A DNA stretch of 64,000 nucleotides from Armatimonadota bacterium (GCA_030601885.1 JAUWAU010000010.1:1-64000), one strand, 5' to 3'. Shown: positions 44,601 to 52,816, counted from the first letter of the stretch. Numbers and translations are program-made. Notes: generated by a model not told the origin, from the sequence alone.

Positions 44601-46377
44601 GGGTCACCGCTTCCCCCGGCATGCAGGTGTAGCGATCAGGCTGCACAACAAGCACGAACTCACCGCGCGTGACCAGGAACGTACCCGACTCCGTGACCTC
44701 TCGTCGGCTCGGATCGGTGACCGTGACTTCTACGCGGAACCGGTGGTCTGAGTCGAGCGCCTCCTCGTCGTCCATCTTCGTCTCGACCGTAAGGCGCGCT
44801 ATCCCCCGCTCATCCGTCCTCGCAGTGCCCGAGGCGACGAGTTCCCCGTACTGATCATACTCGTACGTCTGCAGCTCTTCGTCTTCGGACGGCGCGAACC
44901 AGTATGGGGCTCGGTACACGTAGTATTCAACCTCTGCATCGGCCACCGGCATGCCGAAGTAATACCGTGATTCCACGGTCACGGCCGCGGCATCGCCGCG
45001 CACGTAGCGTGGCTCTTCCGGGCGCACCGTCACCGAATACTCGGGCTTCCGATAGGCGGCCACGGTGAAGCTGGAGCTGTAATGGCGTCCGTCAACCGTG
45101 GTGGTGAGCCGATACTCACCGGTGCTGGCGGTCGGTGGGAGGCGAAAGGCGTCGGCGAATGACCCGCGCTCAGAGCTTTGCAGCTCGGTCTTGTGCATGA
45201 GCGTGTCGAGATCGTCACGCACTTCCACGGCAACCTTCTGCGGTTGAGGCACCTCGTAGCTATCGCCACCGATCTGGCGAAAAACGCCCTTGAACCGCAC
45301 CATCTGCCCGGGGCGATACACCGGCCGATCGGTGTAGACGTACACCCGGTGTGGGCGGGCATCCGACGGCCAATGGTACGTCTCGATCGCCGCCAGCGAG
45401 TCGCCGCGCCGGGCCATGATGACCACATGCCCGTCACCTCTTCGTGGCCGCATTGTGAGCCGGGCCAGACCATCCCCGTTCGTCTTGGCCGAGGCGATCA
45501 CACGCCGGCCACCATGGACGTTGACCGTCACGTCGGAGACGGGCTGGCCCGAGAGCACTTCGACCGCGTAGGCAAGCAGCTGATCACCGACCTTCTTGGT
45601 GATCAGCCCAAGATCCGTGACCATGAGCCAATCGCGCTCGCGCAACCCATCTCCCTGAACGGTCACAACGTACAGCCCCGGCCCAGGCAGCGGCACCGCA
45701 ATGCGCTGACGGAAGATGCCCTCGGCCTCGCGCGCGGTGATCGGCACGCGGACCTCGCCGATGTCGGTGAAATGAGGACTGGCACTGAGGCCGGCGAGGT
45801 ACCGGGACTCGGCCTCAGCGACTAGCCCGTAGAGGTAGCCCCCGCCGTCCAGCATCAGCTTCGCATAGTCCACGCGCCAGCGACGAACGACGATCTCGTC
45901 GTCCTGGAGAAAGCCGTGGCAGTCAACCTCCGCCTGCTCGTCGGGCGCAAAGACGTGCTGGTGCACGTACACATTCAGCCAGGACGGTTGAGGCGCCAGC
46001 TCCAGCGCAAGCTCCCGCGTCCGCCCTTCCTCCACAGTCACCCGCATCGGGGGCAGCTCGTGCGCCTCACCTCTGGCCTGCACCTCGTACTCGCCGGCAG
46101 GAATGCGCGACACGCCGAACTCGCCATCTTCATCTGTCGTCAGCCGAATGGGCCGCGGGCGCTTGCCGTCTATCTTGAAGTCGCCGCGCAGCACGACGCG
46201 CGCTCCCGCAATGGGCACGCCCGTCTCCTCGGCGAGCACGACCCCGTGTATGGAGCCGCGCGGCGTCTCGCGCAGCGTCAGCACGACCTCGCCGCCAGCC
46301 GCCAGCACGAGTGCCAGCAGCAACGGCACGTGCCAGTGTGTCAGACCGCCCCCGGTTCGCATGTCCAATACCCCCAT
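41623..46377 (-). CDS. bacterial alpha-2-macroglobulin with thioester motif
   Basis: 1584 residues; ATG 46377 overlaps the upstream stop as TGATG (ATG 46362 is an alternative). A signal/anchor segment (VPLLLALVLAAGGEVVLTL) is followed by a carboxypeptidase-regulatory-like domain (GVVLAEETGVPIAGARVVLR), macroglobulin domains (VYVYTDRPVYRPGQMVRFKG is the hallmark MG2 entry; SVYRPRETATYRI later), the bait/ANA region, the A2M core (FWEPAIITNEQGLAEVKFEV), and the thioester domain with GCTEQ at residues 1089-1093. The toroid repeats (DDGGWGWCRYDDSDPWMTGY) and receptor-binding-like end follow. These proteins trap proteases in the periplasm of diderms. The usual partner PbpC is absent here. Confidence 0.95.
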   Translation of the reverse strand: MGVLDMRTGGGLTHWHVPLLLALVLAAGGEVVLTLRETPRGSIHGVVLAEETGVPIAGARVVLRGDFKIDGKRPRPIRLTTDEDGEFGVSRIPAGEYEVQARGEAHELPPMRVTVEEGRTRELALELAPQPSWLNVYVHQHVFAPDEQAEVDCHGFLQDDEIVVRRWRVDYAKLMLDGGGYLYGLVAEAESRYLAGLSASPHFTDIGEVRVPITAREAEGIFRQRIAVPLPGPGLYVVTVQGDGLRERDWLMVTDLGLITKKVGDQLLAYAVEVLSGQPVSDVTVNVHGGRRVIASAKTNGDGLARLTMRPRRGDGHVVIMARRGDSLAAIETYHWPSDARPHRVYVYTDRPVYRPGQMVRFKGVFRQIGGDSYEVPQPQKVAVEVRDDLDTLMHKTELQSSERGSFADAFRLPPTASTGEYRLTTTVDGRHYSSSFTVAAYRKPEYSVTVRPEEPRYVRGDAAAVTVESRYYFGMPVADAEVEYYVYRAPYWFAPSEDEELQTYEYDQYGELVASGTARTDERGIARLTVETKMDDEEALDSDHRFRVEVTVTDPSRREVTESGTFLVTRGEFVLVVQPDRYTCMPGEAVTLGLRAIDYDDRPRAGVEIAVSAGSEEWIDNEVRYEEELAQRVTTDDRGRASVTFSPKAEGRYRISAKAKDPRGNRIAASTDLWVTGRTYASLAYKYPDLEIITDKRTFEVGETVTALINTKASGAMALVTIEGEKLHEWHIVPLRGNSTTVSVPIRTEYIPNVYLSVCYVKNKKFASASKPLRVSSRSRSLVVDVTPDKSVYRPRETATYRIKTTRPDGRAVSAEVSLGVVDESIYAIREERGPDILPFFYAKRGNAVGTSYSFPRIYLGDADKAGAAEAVRKLFPDTAFWEPAIITNEQGLAEVKFEVPDTLTTWRATARGHTLDTAVGSVVAKVRCTKDFLVRLQAPRFLIQRDEVTISAITHNDTPRAQQVTLHLQGQGLRGAPTAPPVSVQPQKVHRRDWPLLASALGPLPLTVTATAATGLQDAMQLTIPVIPHGRERVEWRNGTLSSSVAEKLRVRDDAVGGASTVRIMLTPSIASCMLGSLEYLTSYPYGCTEQTMSSFLPDVVVARALRELRLEQPSLEKRLPDMVRAGLLKLYGHQHDDGGWGWCRYDDSDPWMTGYVVFGLLQAKAAGFSVNERVVRQGLRALKRLAQQRGLSRTTRAYLCYVLAAAGPQHAQKKLLADLLRDLRQHDPQSLAYVVLSCLYVGDRANAERAMIALWRRRTEDASFCYWGSPRRWGGAVTGTEVTALALKAAVYLQSTARRGRGGRRHPPGEVTPRDAQVLKIVRWLVLNRRGNHWYSTRDTAMILYALADFLKHSRELEPDYDVSIMLNDRPLGEPIHFDKSSIFSPQIELSAGKELRTGDNILRLEKQGPGSLYYTVRFGQYVGAEDLPMRVGGSGIVIERNYYKLSLGRDDVSGQLRLLPSKSPRQRFRSGDLIRARVSMRSARDYDYMMIEDPIPAGCEVIERGDMPQWEWGFWWDDVDVRDQMVSFFARRLPQGRRTIEYILRAQIPGKFHVMPTRAYGMYRPEIRGDGPENRIVIEE

Positions 46378-48083
46378 CAACTCGCAATCCGCGATTCCCG
46401 CATGCTGCGCCAGGCATCCACAAGGAGCCACACTGCCGCAAGCAGTAGAATGGCTCCCACTGCATAGAGCTTGTAGATCCGCTCGGCCACCACCAGCGGC
46501 GCCATGAGGTGGGAAAACTGGATCGCCACGAGCGACACCGTCACGCTCACAATACCCAAGCCCGGCAGGATCAAAGCGCCCGAGTCGCGCGCCTGGGGCG
46601 AGAGCATCGCCCCCTGCCACAGATACAGGACCGTCAGGATCGCTTGGGCGGCCACCAGACCTGCCAGGAGGCCGAGCACTGCCTTGAAGCCCCACATGAA
46701 CAGCACGAGGAGCGGAACTGCCGCGCAGAAGAACGCCACGCACAGAGTGCGGATCAGCACACTGCGGGTGGCTGCGCCTGCTCGAGCGTGCTGCAGCAGC
46801 CGCGCGGCACGTTCCTGAGTGCGGAGATTAAAGGCGGCAAACAGCAGCGGCAGCAGCACACCCAGCACGAATCCGACGAACACGTAGTGTATGCCGAGCT
46901 CCAATCTGGGCGCCTCCGGATTCCGCTCCAGGAAGAGCCGAAGCAGCAGCACCAGCAGGCCGACCGTGAGACACGGGGCGAGCCCAACGGAGACGCCGGC
47001 ACCCGGCTCCTCTGATGGGTCGCTTCCCTTTTTCTCGCCGACCGAGGGGGCGAGCGCCACGAGGCCGACGGCCCACGCGGATACCAGCGCCAGCCCGATG
47101 CCGTAGCCGGCCAAGAGCCTGAAGCACACGACCACGGCGAGGACGATGAGCACGGCGCACATGCAGGCGACCTGCACCGAGCCGGCCACGAGCGTTCTTG
47201 GACTGTCGGACGCAGAGGGCCGCACCGCTGCCAGCAGCCAGACGATGGCGAGGACGGCGCCGAGGCCGCACATGACGACCCAGAAGGTCGTCTGCGGCGG
47301 GAAGACTTTCAAAGATAGCGCGTACGCGAGCCCCGCCAGAAGTGCGGCCGTCAACAGAAGCGCTATCGCCATGGCCAATCCACGCCGCCGCCCGGCCACC
47401 ACGTCGGCGAAGCGCATCGCGACGACGGCAGCGGCGATGCCGATGCTCGCCATCAGCAAAGGCAGTGCCCACCAGATGCGCTCTTCGGTGAGCGCGAAGT
47501 GGTGCACGCCGATATACACGGCAGCCGCCAGAGTAACGGCGGTGAGGACGAAGGCCTCCAGAGGCCGCCATCGTTCCGCGTTGAGCACATCGCCGCCGAT
47601 GCGCAGCACGAGGCCCGCGACGCAGCAGCCGAGGCCAAAGCCAATGAGGGCGTCGTTGGGATACCCGCGAAACAGGAGCAGCGTCAGGTTCGCGCCGAGC
47701 AGTGCCCACGAGCCCAGCCCAAGGTAAGCACTCGCGGCGACGATCCAGGCCCGTTCGGACTGCTGCCGGAGTGCGGCGCCTATGGCAGGTGCGACGGCTC
47801 CGGCCGCGACGCCGAACGCTCCTCCGATGAGCAGGCCGATGCCCAAGCGCATGCCGGCGGCGAACGGTGGGCGGCCGGGAATGGTGCAGAGGAATGAGAC
47901 GAGAACCAGGACGGCGGCAGCCACAAGGAACCACAAAGCAGGCAGGCGATCCGCTTCAGCCCCCTTCCCCGCCGGCTCCTCGGGCGGCTGCACAGAGCGC
48001 CAAGCTCCCGCCACTACAGCCAAGCCGTACAGACTCCCGAGAACGCCCACCACAATGCCCGACCAGTACGTGACGACCTCCAT
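46377..48083 (-). CDS. polytopic membrane protein of unknown function
   Basis: 568 residues, ATG 48083 with GGGAGGG eight bases upstream. It contains about fourteen hydrophobic helices (for example SGIVVGVLGSLYGLAVVAGA, LWFLVAAAVLVLVSFLC, GLALVSAWAVGLVALAP) separated by short loops, with no large soluble domain. No transporter signature was recognised. It is joined to the alpha-2-macroglobulin gene by a one-base overlap (TGATG) and so is probably made together with it. A role in envelope maintenance or export is possible but is inference from position. Confidence 0.8.
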   Translation of the reverse strand: MEVVTYWSGIVVGVLGSLYGLAVVAGAWRSVQPPEEPAGKGAEADRLPALWFLVAAAVLVLVSFLCTIPGRPPFAAGMRLGIGLLIGGAFGVAAGAVAPAIGAALRQQSERAWIVAASAYLGLGSWALLGANLTLLLFRGYPNDALIGFGLGCCVAGLVLRIGGDVLNAERWRPLEAFVLTAVTLAAAVYIGVHHFALTEERIWWALPLLMASIGIAAAVVAMRFADVVAGRRRGLAMAIALLLTAALLAGLAYALSLKVFPPQTTFWVVMCGLGAVLAIVWLLAAVRPSASDSPRTLVAGSVQVACMCAVLIVLAVVVCFRLLAGYGIGLALVSAWAVGLVALAPSVGEKKGSDPSEEPGAGVSVGLAPCLTVGLLVLLLRLFLERNPEAPRLELGIHYVFVGFVLGVLLPLLFAAFNLRTQERAARLLQHARAGAATRSVLIRTLCVAFFCAAVPLLVLFMWGFKAVLGLLAGLVAAQAILTVLYLWQGAMLSPQARDSGALILPGLGIVSVTVSLVAIQFSHLMAPLVVAERIYKLYAVGAILLLAAVWLLVDAWRSMRESRIAS

Positions 48084-48122
48084 CGCCAGCCCTCCCTTGC
48101 GGTCTGAGCCGTGGTGATCGCA

Positions 48123-48206
48123 GGCTGGCAGCCTGCGCTACACGGTTGGCACCTTGCGCTACACGGTTGGCGCCTTGCGTTACACGGCTGGCAGCCTGCG
48201 CTACAC
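48123..48206. repeat. 21-bp tandem repeat, four units
   Basis: Four head-to-tail units of 21 bases with consensus GGYTGGCRSCYTGCGCTACAC (48123-48143, 48144-48164, 48165-48185, 48186-48206). The first and last units are identical; the middle two carry T, C and other changes. Each unit contains the GGCTGGCAGCCTGC palindrome core found in the other intergenic repeats. It lies between the membrane-protein gene and the toroid-protein gene. Confidence 0.85.
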
Positions 48207-48231
48207 GACGGACATGGTTTGCCGATTGTCA

Positions 48232-49983
48232 CTATGGAACGATGTGCAGCGTCAGTTCGTGGCGCTGTAGCTCCGAAGCGAAGGGCAGAGCGACCACGAT
48301 CCGCCCGCTGCTGAGGCTGCCCACGCCGTCCTTTGCATACGGGTTGAAACAGTGCTTCGGCCACAGTACGCGGGCGCCGTCCGGGATGCTCAGGCGCCAG
48401 CCGGCGTGCTCAATCCACCCGCCCACGTCCCGCGCCTTCCACTCAATCGTCTCCTCGCCCAACTTAACCGTCGTGCCGGATGCATTTTTCATCTCGGCGC
48501 CGATGTGCGGCAGGAGCGTGATGTGGCCCTCGACTGGCTTTCCGCTCCGCGCCGAAGCCTCGCATACGATCATCAGGCGGTCGTCGCTCTCGGGTCGCAG
48601 AGTCACTCGACACGACTCGGCGCCGTACGCGAGCTCAACGCCGGGGCTTTCTCGCCCTGGCAGCAGTCTGGCGGTGCTGGGAAGGTGAATAAGGTCGCCT
48701 TGCGGGGCGAACTCGGGAGAGGTATCGGCGGGATCGTGAGCCAGCAGCGACGTGTCCCCAACGGTGAAGTTGCTCCAGAAGGGCTGCAGCTTGGTGTTGC
48801 CGCCCCCGAGGATGAGCCCGGTGTCGTCGTGGAAGACGCTGACGAAGTTCTGCCGATCCTGCTGCCAGCGGCTCTGCGGCTGCTCGCACGCAATGGCCGA
48901 CACGCAGATGAACCATGGCCGCCGGCGGCGCACGAGCGCCTCGCCATCGCCCATGACGTAGGTGTACTCATCCCGCGTCGCGGCCATCGGCACGATGTCG
49001 CCCTCTTCGCCGTGCAGAAGCAGGCTGGCCGCGAGGTCCTTCGAGATGCCACGGCCCGCGCTCCGATGTAGGGCGAACTGGTGAGCCAGATACCCGCGCC
49101 CCTCCGGGGTGAAGCTGAAGCCCACGTTGCCGAGCGCGACGCCGCCGTGGTAGTAGTTGCGCTCATCAACCGTCTCCACGGCGCTGCCGTCGGGATACGT
49201 GAAGTTGGCGTGGAAGATCGCCGCGCGCCGCAGCGCCTCGAGCACCGTCGCATCGCGCGACATAGCGTAGTACGCCCCCAGGGAGTCGCTGTACACGAAG
49301 TTGTAGCGTACCACGGGCCCGAAGTGCTCCGACCAGTAGCCGTCGGGCGACTGCGCCGCCACCACCCTCGCCATGAACTCCGTTGCCTGCCGGCGCCACT
49401 GCTCCCGCCCGAACACCATCCCGGCACAGTATAGCCCCATCGCATGATGGCAGGGGATGTTGTGGACCCGGCCGAGGGCCGTGTTGGCGATGCCCGTGTA
49501 CCCGAGCACGAGCCCCTCCTCCCAGCGCCGCCGCCGCTCCGGAGGCATGGCATCCCGAATGAGCTGGAACGCCCGTATCCAGCGGCTATACGTCCACGGC
49601 ATGTGGCTCTGGCCCCAGGTGGAGTTGTCCTTCTTGCGGAATGTCCACTTGCCCTGCTCGTCCTGGGCGTCGATCAGCGCATCGCCGCCGGCCATGATGG
49701 CCTCGATCAGTTCGGCGCTGTGATAATACGGATTCTCCTTGGCCTGCGTGGCCCACGCGGCCGCAAGGGGGAAGATACGGTTCTGGTCGGCGCAAATCCA
49801 CGGCTGAGAGCCGAAGCGGCCGGTAGCTTTGTCCTGGCTGGCGAGGATGTCCGGCACCGAGGCCGCGAGCGCCTCGACGAGCTGCGCTCTGGGCTGCCAG
49901 CTCTCCGGCATTGTGAAGCACTCCCTCGTGGACGCAAGTAGGAGCAGGACGCATGTTATGCCGCACGCTCGCCTCGACGCCAT
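48232..49983 (-). CDS. secreted alpha/alpha-toroid protein, possibly a polysaccharide lyase or hydrolase
   Basis: 583 residues, ATG 49983 with GAGGAGG seven bases upstream. A signal peptide (GITCVLLLLASTRECFT) precedes a helical half with toroid-like features (DALIDAQDEQGKWTFRKKDN, SPDGYWSEHFGPVVRYNFVY, FTYPDGSAVETVDERNYYHG). The second half is rich in beta strands (FVSVFHDDTGLILGGGNTKL, VTLRPESDDRLMIVCEA). This two-part form resembles heparinase/alginate-lyase-like proteins and GH88/105-type toroids, but I found no motif that decides. The likely substrate is a polysaccharide; confidence in function is low. Confidence 0.75.
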   Translation of the reverse strand: MASRRACGITCVLLLLASTRECFTMPESWQPRAQLVEALAASVPDILASQDKATGRFGSQPWICADQNRIFPLAAAWATQAKENPYYHSAELIEAIMAGGDALIDAQDEQGKWTFRKKDNSTWGQSHMPWTYSRWIRAFQLIRDAMPPERRRRWEEGLVLGYTGIANTALGRVHNIPCHHAMGLYCAGMVFGREQWRRQATEFMARVVAAQSPDGYWSEHFGPVVRYNFVYSDSLGAYYAMSRDATVLEALRRAAIFHANFTYPDGSAVETVDERNYYHGGVALGNVGFSFTPEGRGYLAHQFALHRSAGRGISKDLAASLLLHGEEGDIVPMAATRDEYTYVMGDGEALVRRRRPWFICVSAIACEQPQSRWQQDRQNFVSVFHDDTGLILGGGNTKLQPFWSNFTVGDTSLLAHDPADTSPEFAPQGDLIHLPSTARLLPGRESPGVELAYGAESCRVTLRPESDDRLMIVCEASARSGKPVEGHITLLPHIGAEMKNASGTTVKLGEETIEWKARDVGGWIEHAGWRLSIPDGARVLWPKHCFNPYAKDGVGSLSSGRIVVALPFASELQRHELTLHIVP

Positions 49984-50230
49984 GTCGCAGCCTCCTCTGT
50001 CCTCGACTGGAGACTTCGGTGTCGATCGGCGATGACCTGCATAGCCAGCCGACGGGGAGCACGGCTTGGCCCCTGACCCTCCGGTCGGGGTCCCGCTTCA
50101 GACAGGGACGAGCAAGCCGTGCCACACGGTGCTGGCGGCAGGAGGTCGCCGCCCCGAGGGCGAAGCTCGTTGAGCGAAGGAGCTCTGAGACAGGACTGAC
50201 GTGCGCAGCTTTGATAGAGGAGGGCCCATC

Positions 50231-51358
50231 ATGAGCAGACGGCGGAAGACAAGACGCGAATTCCTGCGGGACAGCGGACAGATCGCGGCGGGAGCCATCC
50301 TCGCCGGGGCAGCGGGCGAAGGCCTCGCACAAGGGGCAACCGAGGGCGCCGCTGCGAAGCCAGACATCCTCAACTACAATCCGGCGATGAAGTACCGGCG
50401 CCTGGGCAAGACGGGGCTGATGCTGTCTGAGGTCAGTCTTGGGGGCCATTGGAAGAACCGCGACGGCGGCCGCTACTGGGGCAACTTCGGCGACGAGATA
50501 GTGCCCGAGGATGTGGCCCAGAACCGTACCGAGATCATCAGCAAGTGCATCGAGGTTGGCATCAATTACCTCGATATCACCACGCCGGCGGAGTGCCTTA
50601 CCTACGGCGTCGCACTCAAGGGGCGGCGCGAGAAGATGTACGTGGGCGCCGACAACCACTTGCTGTGCCCGCGGAACGCAAAGAACCGGAGCGTTGAGGC
50701 GCTCACGCACAACGCCGAGGAGTGCATCCGACAGCTCGGGTTCGACTACCTCGACATCTGGCGCATCCAGGCCGACATGAAAGGCAACCACACCGACGAC
50801 GAGCTGAAGCGCATGGTGGAGGCCTTCACCAAGCTGCACGATCAGGGCAAGGTGCGCTTTCTGGGCATCTCGTCCCACAAGCGAGAGTTCCTCGAGCACG
50901 TCATGGCGACGTTCCCCGAGTTCGCCATGGTCATATTCCCATATACGGCCGGGTCCAAGACGGAGGAGACGGACGCCGGCCCCGGTGGCGCCGACAAGGC
51001 CAAGAGCATCTTCGAGACGGTGAAGAAGTGCGACGTGGGCGTGGTCACCATCAAGCCGTTTGCCGGCGGCTCGCTGTTCCGCATCGAGGCGCAATTCCCG
51101 GTGGTTGAGGTTGGGAGTGAGGAGGAGCACGAGCTGGCGCGGCTGACGATCAGCTACATTCTGGAGAACGAGAGCATCACGGCCACCGTGCCGGGCATGA
51201 CCACCACCCACGAGATCGAGAACAACGTCCGGGCATCGGCGGAGCGCACCGCGGCGCTCACGGAGCCGGCGAGGGAGCGGCTGGCGGAGGCGACGCATCG
51301 CATGTGGGCGGAGCTGCCACGAGAGTACGAGTGGCTGCGGGAGTGGGAGTACGTCTAG
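50231..51358 (+). CDS. Tat-exported aldo/keto reductase-like protein
   Basis: 375 residues from ATG 50231, GAGGAGGG six bases upstream. The N-terminus KTRREFLRDSG, followed by an Ala/Gly-rich stretch, is a twin-arginine signal. The AKR barrel begins at MKYRRLGKTGLMLSEVSLGG. Asp115 (NYLDITTPAE) and Tyr125 are in place, but the catalytic Lys (normally T-K on the next strand) is replaced in MYVGADNHLL, and the catalytic His (normally Q-I-H) reads WRIQAD. A phosphate-binding end (VPGMTTTHEIENNVRA) remains. It probably keeps the fold and maybe NADPH binding, but is unlikely to be an ordinary reductase. The stop codon's G is the first base of the adjacent mobile element. Confidence 0.88.
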   Translation: MSRRRKTRREFLRDSGQIAAGAILAGAAGEGLAQGATEGAAAKPDILNYNPAMKYRRLGKTGLMLSEVSLGGHWKNRDGGRYWGNFGDEIVPEDVAQNRTEIISKCIEVGINYLDITTPAECLTYGVALKGRREKMYVGADNHLLCPRNAKNRSVEALTHNAEECIRQLGFDYLDIWRIQADMKGNHTDDELKRMVEAFTKLHDQGKVRFLGISSHKREFLEHVMATFPEFAMVIFPYTAGSKTEETDAGPGGADKAKSIFETVKKCDVGVVTIKPFAGGSLFRIEAQFPVVEVGSEEEHELARLTISYILENESITATVPGMTTTHEIENNVRASAERTAALTEPARERLAEATHRMWAELPREYEWLREWEYV

Positions 51359-51486
51359 GAAACTAGGGACAGTCACCTATTTCGTTAGATACGCCCGGCC
51401 ACCTTTTATTGACGGCCAGGGCGCCATGGTTGATCTTGCCCCGCCACATGACGTTGTTCGGAAATAGGTGACTGTCCCTAGTTTCC
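51358..51486. mobile_element. MITE/REP-like element with 26-bp perfect terminal inverted repeats
   Basis: The arm at 51358-51383 (GGAAACTAGGGACAGTCACC and six more bases) is repeated exactly in inverted form at 51461-51486 (ending GACTGTCCCTAGTTTCC). The core of 77 bases has no gene. The motif GGGACAGTCACC is familiar from REP-type sequences mobilised by IS200-like (RAYT) transposases in many bacteria; no such transposase is in the window. It lies exactly between the reductase stop codon and a gene fragment. Confidence 0.85.
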
Positions 51487-51657
51487 GAGGCTGGCCCGAC
51501 GGGAGATGCCCCGGACGAGGAGGCGCTGCTGGAGCGCGCCGACCGGTACTGGCGGGAGAAGGTAGCGGAGCATAGGCCGGCGGAGGTCGATCCGAGCAAG
51601 GTGCAGGCGGTCGGGAACGTGCTGCAGCGCGCCCGGACCCATCTGCTGCAGCTATGA
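51487..51657 (+). pseudogene. C-terminal gene fragment interrupted by the MITE
   Basis: Fifty-six codons open immediately after the MITE arm, with no start codon or ribosome site. The reading is EEALLERADRYWREKVAEHR, then AEVDPSKVQAVGNVLQRART and a TGA stop. The pattern (a helical pair with A-E-H-x-P and a final Arg/Leu helix) resembles the end of MttB-type trimethylamine methyltransferases, but this is a weak match. It looks like the tail of a gene whose front was lost at the element. Confidence 0.55.
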
Positions 51658-51712
51658 CTTCCGCGCAATGGGGCCGAGCTGAGATCGAGGTGGGCGGAGG
51701 CGGAGAAGCAGT

Positions 51713-52654
51713 CTAGATGGGCTGATCGGGCTGAATCAGGCCGAAGGCGTGCATGGCGAAGGTAACCGCCAAGGTGCGCGCTTCCTGATACGTCCCGCGT
51801 CCCCAACTGCCGTCCCGGTTCTGCCGCTCGGCGAGAGCCCGTAGAGCAGCCTGGAACTGGAGGCGCGCCGATGGCTCCGGGAAGTGTGCGATGGTATATA
51901 GCGTGTGGTAGAGATCGCACCCACGCCACTCGCCATTGGACTTTTGCAGCGTTCCGAGCCAATTGAGGGTCGCCGTCACTGGCCCCGAACGGCTGATGAC
52001 GGGATGGTGCGATAGGGCGAGGAGAACGGTCTCCCGACAGTCAGCGCAGTCATCATGGTCCGGGCTGCTCAGGACGCGAGTAGCCAGGAGCAGGTGGTGC
52101 TGGACGCGGTCGAGCTTCTCAAACCCCAGTCGCAGGCACACTCGGAGTAGCGTAAGGGCTGCGATCCGGACTATACACTTGCGGTTCCGCACGCGGAGCC
52201 CGCCGGGGAGACGCAGTTCCTTCTCGGGAAGCCCGTCATCGATGGGTGGAAAGGTGAACAGGTGATCGGCAAACAGGCGCGCCAGATCTTGCTGCGACAG
52301 CATCCAGTCAACTGCCTCCCTGACACGACAGCCCTCCGCATCCACCCGTAGGTCAACCAAGCCATCGAGGGCGACGGCAGTTTTCCAGATAGAGCCGCCC
52401 CAACTCCCATCCTTGCGCTGTTTGCGCCAAATGCCTTTCTCCAGCCGCTCCCCGAGTGCTACATCGCCCTTCGCGATGGCCCCGAACATGTCGCGCCTCG
52501 CCACAATGCCGGCCACCGTCCGGCGATCCTTGAAGTAGAGCCATGGGTTCACCAAAGGGGGAACATTAGTTCGGATACCCAACTCCAGCTCCGCTTCATC
52601 CGGATAGGGCAACAAGTACATTGCGCTCTGTTGGCTTGGCGCCCCCATCAGCAT
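51713..52654 (-). CDS. terpenoid cyclase/prenyltransferase-fold (alpha/alpha toroid) protein
   Basis: 313 residues, ATG 52654 (ATG 52648 possible). Repeats of the Q-x-x-D-G-S-W type are seen: KQRKDGSWGGSIWKTAVALD near residue 80, LGTLQKSNGEWRGCDLYHTL near 230, and AERQNRDGSWGRGTYQEART near 280. These QW-like motifs build the toroid of squalene cyclases and related proteins. The catalytic DxDD motif of cyclases is absent, and there is no signal peptide. It may be a binding or scaffold protein. A promoter lies 134 bases upstream. Confidence 0.7.
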   Translation of the reverse strand: MLMGAPSQQSAMYLLPYPDEAELELGIRTNVPPLVNPWLYFKDRRTVAGIVARRDMFGAIAKGDVALGERLEKGIWRKQRKDGSWGGSIWKTAVALDGLVDLRVDAEGCRVREAVDWMLSQQDLARLFADHLFTFPPIDDGLPEKELRLPGGLRVRNRKCIVRIAALTLLRVCLRLGFEKLDRVQHHLLLATRVLSSPDHDDCADCRETVLLALSHHPVISRSGPVTATLNWLGTLQKSNGEWRGCDLYHTLYTIAHFPEPSARLQFQAALRALAERQNRDGSWGRGTYQEARTLAVTFAMHAFGLIQPDQPI

Positions 52655-52787
52655 ACTCCACCCATCATTCTGTACCGCTTCACACCGTGCTCGCTACCGT
52701 CAGAGGTTGTCTTTGCGATAACCGTCACCTGTTGCTGGACGCCATCTACCGTCCGCCAGCCCAGTATCGGACAGTGCTGCGTACTTA
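52655..52787. other. 5' leader of the toroid-protein gene
   Basis: About 130 bases between the promoter and the gene start; no riboswitch or hairpin recognised. The remaining gap to 53067 beyond the promoter also holds nothing I can identify. Confidence 0.4.
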
Positions 52788-52816
52788 AGAATACACCTCT
52801 ACGCCATATTTGGCAA
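52788..52816 (-). promoter_or_regulatory. sigma-70-type promoter for the toroid-protein gene
   Basis: On the minus strand TTGCCA (52816-52811), a 17-base spacer and TATTCT (52793-52788). It reads toward the gene starting at 52654. Confidence 0.5.

Noticed and set aside
42805..44751. 648-codon plus-strand open frame
   Set aside because: Antisense to the alpha-2-macroglobulin gene; Arg/Asp/His-rich translation with no recognisable domain.
50034..50200. GCACGGCTTG and CAAGCCGTGC arms as a possible mobile-element end
   Set aside because: Only ten matching bases separated by about 60; too little to support an element.
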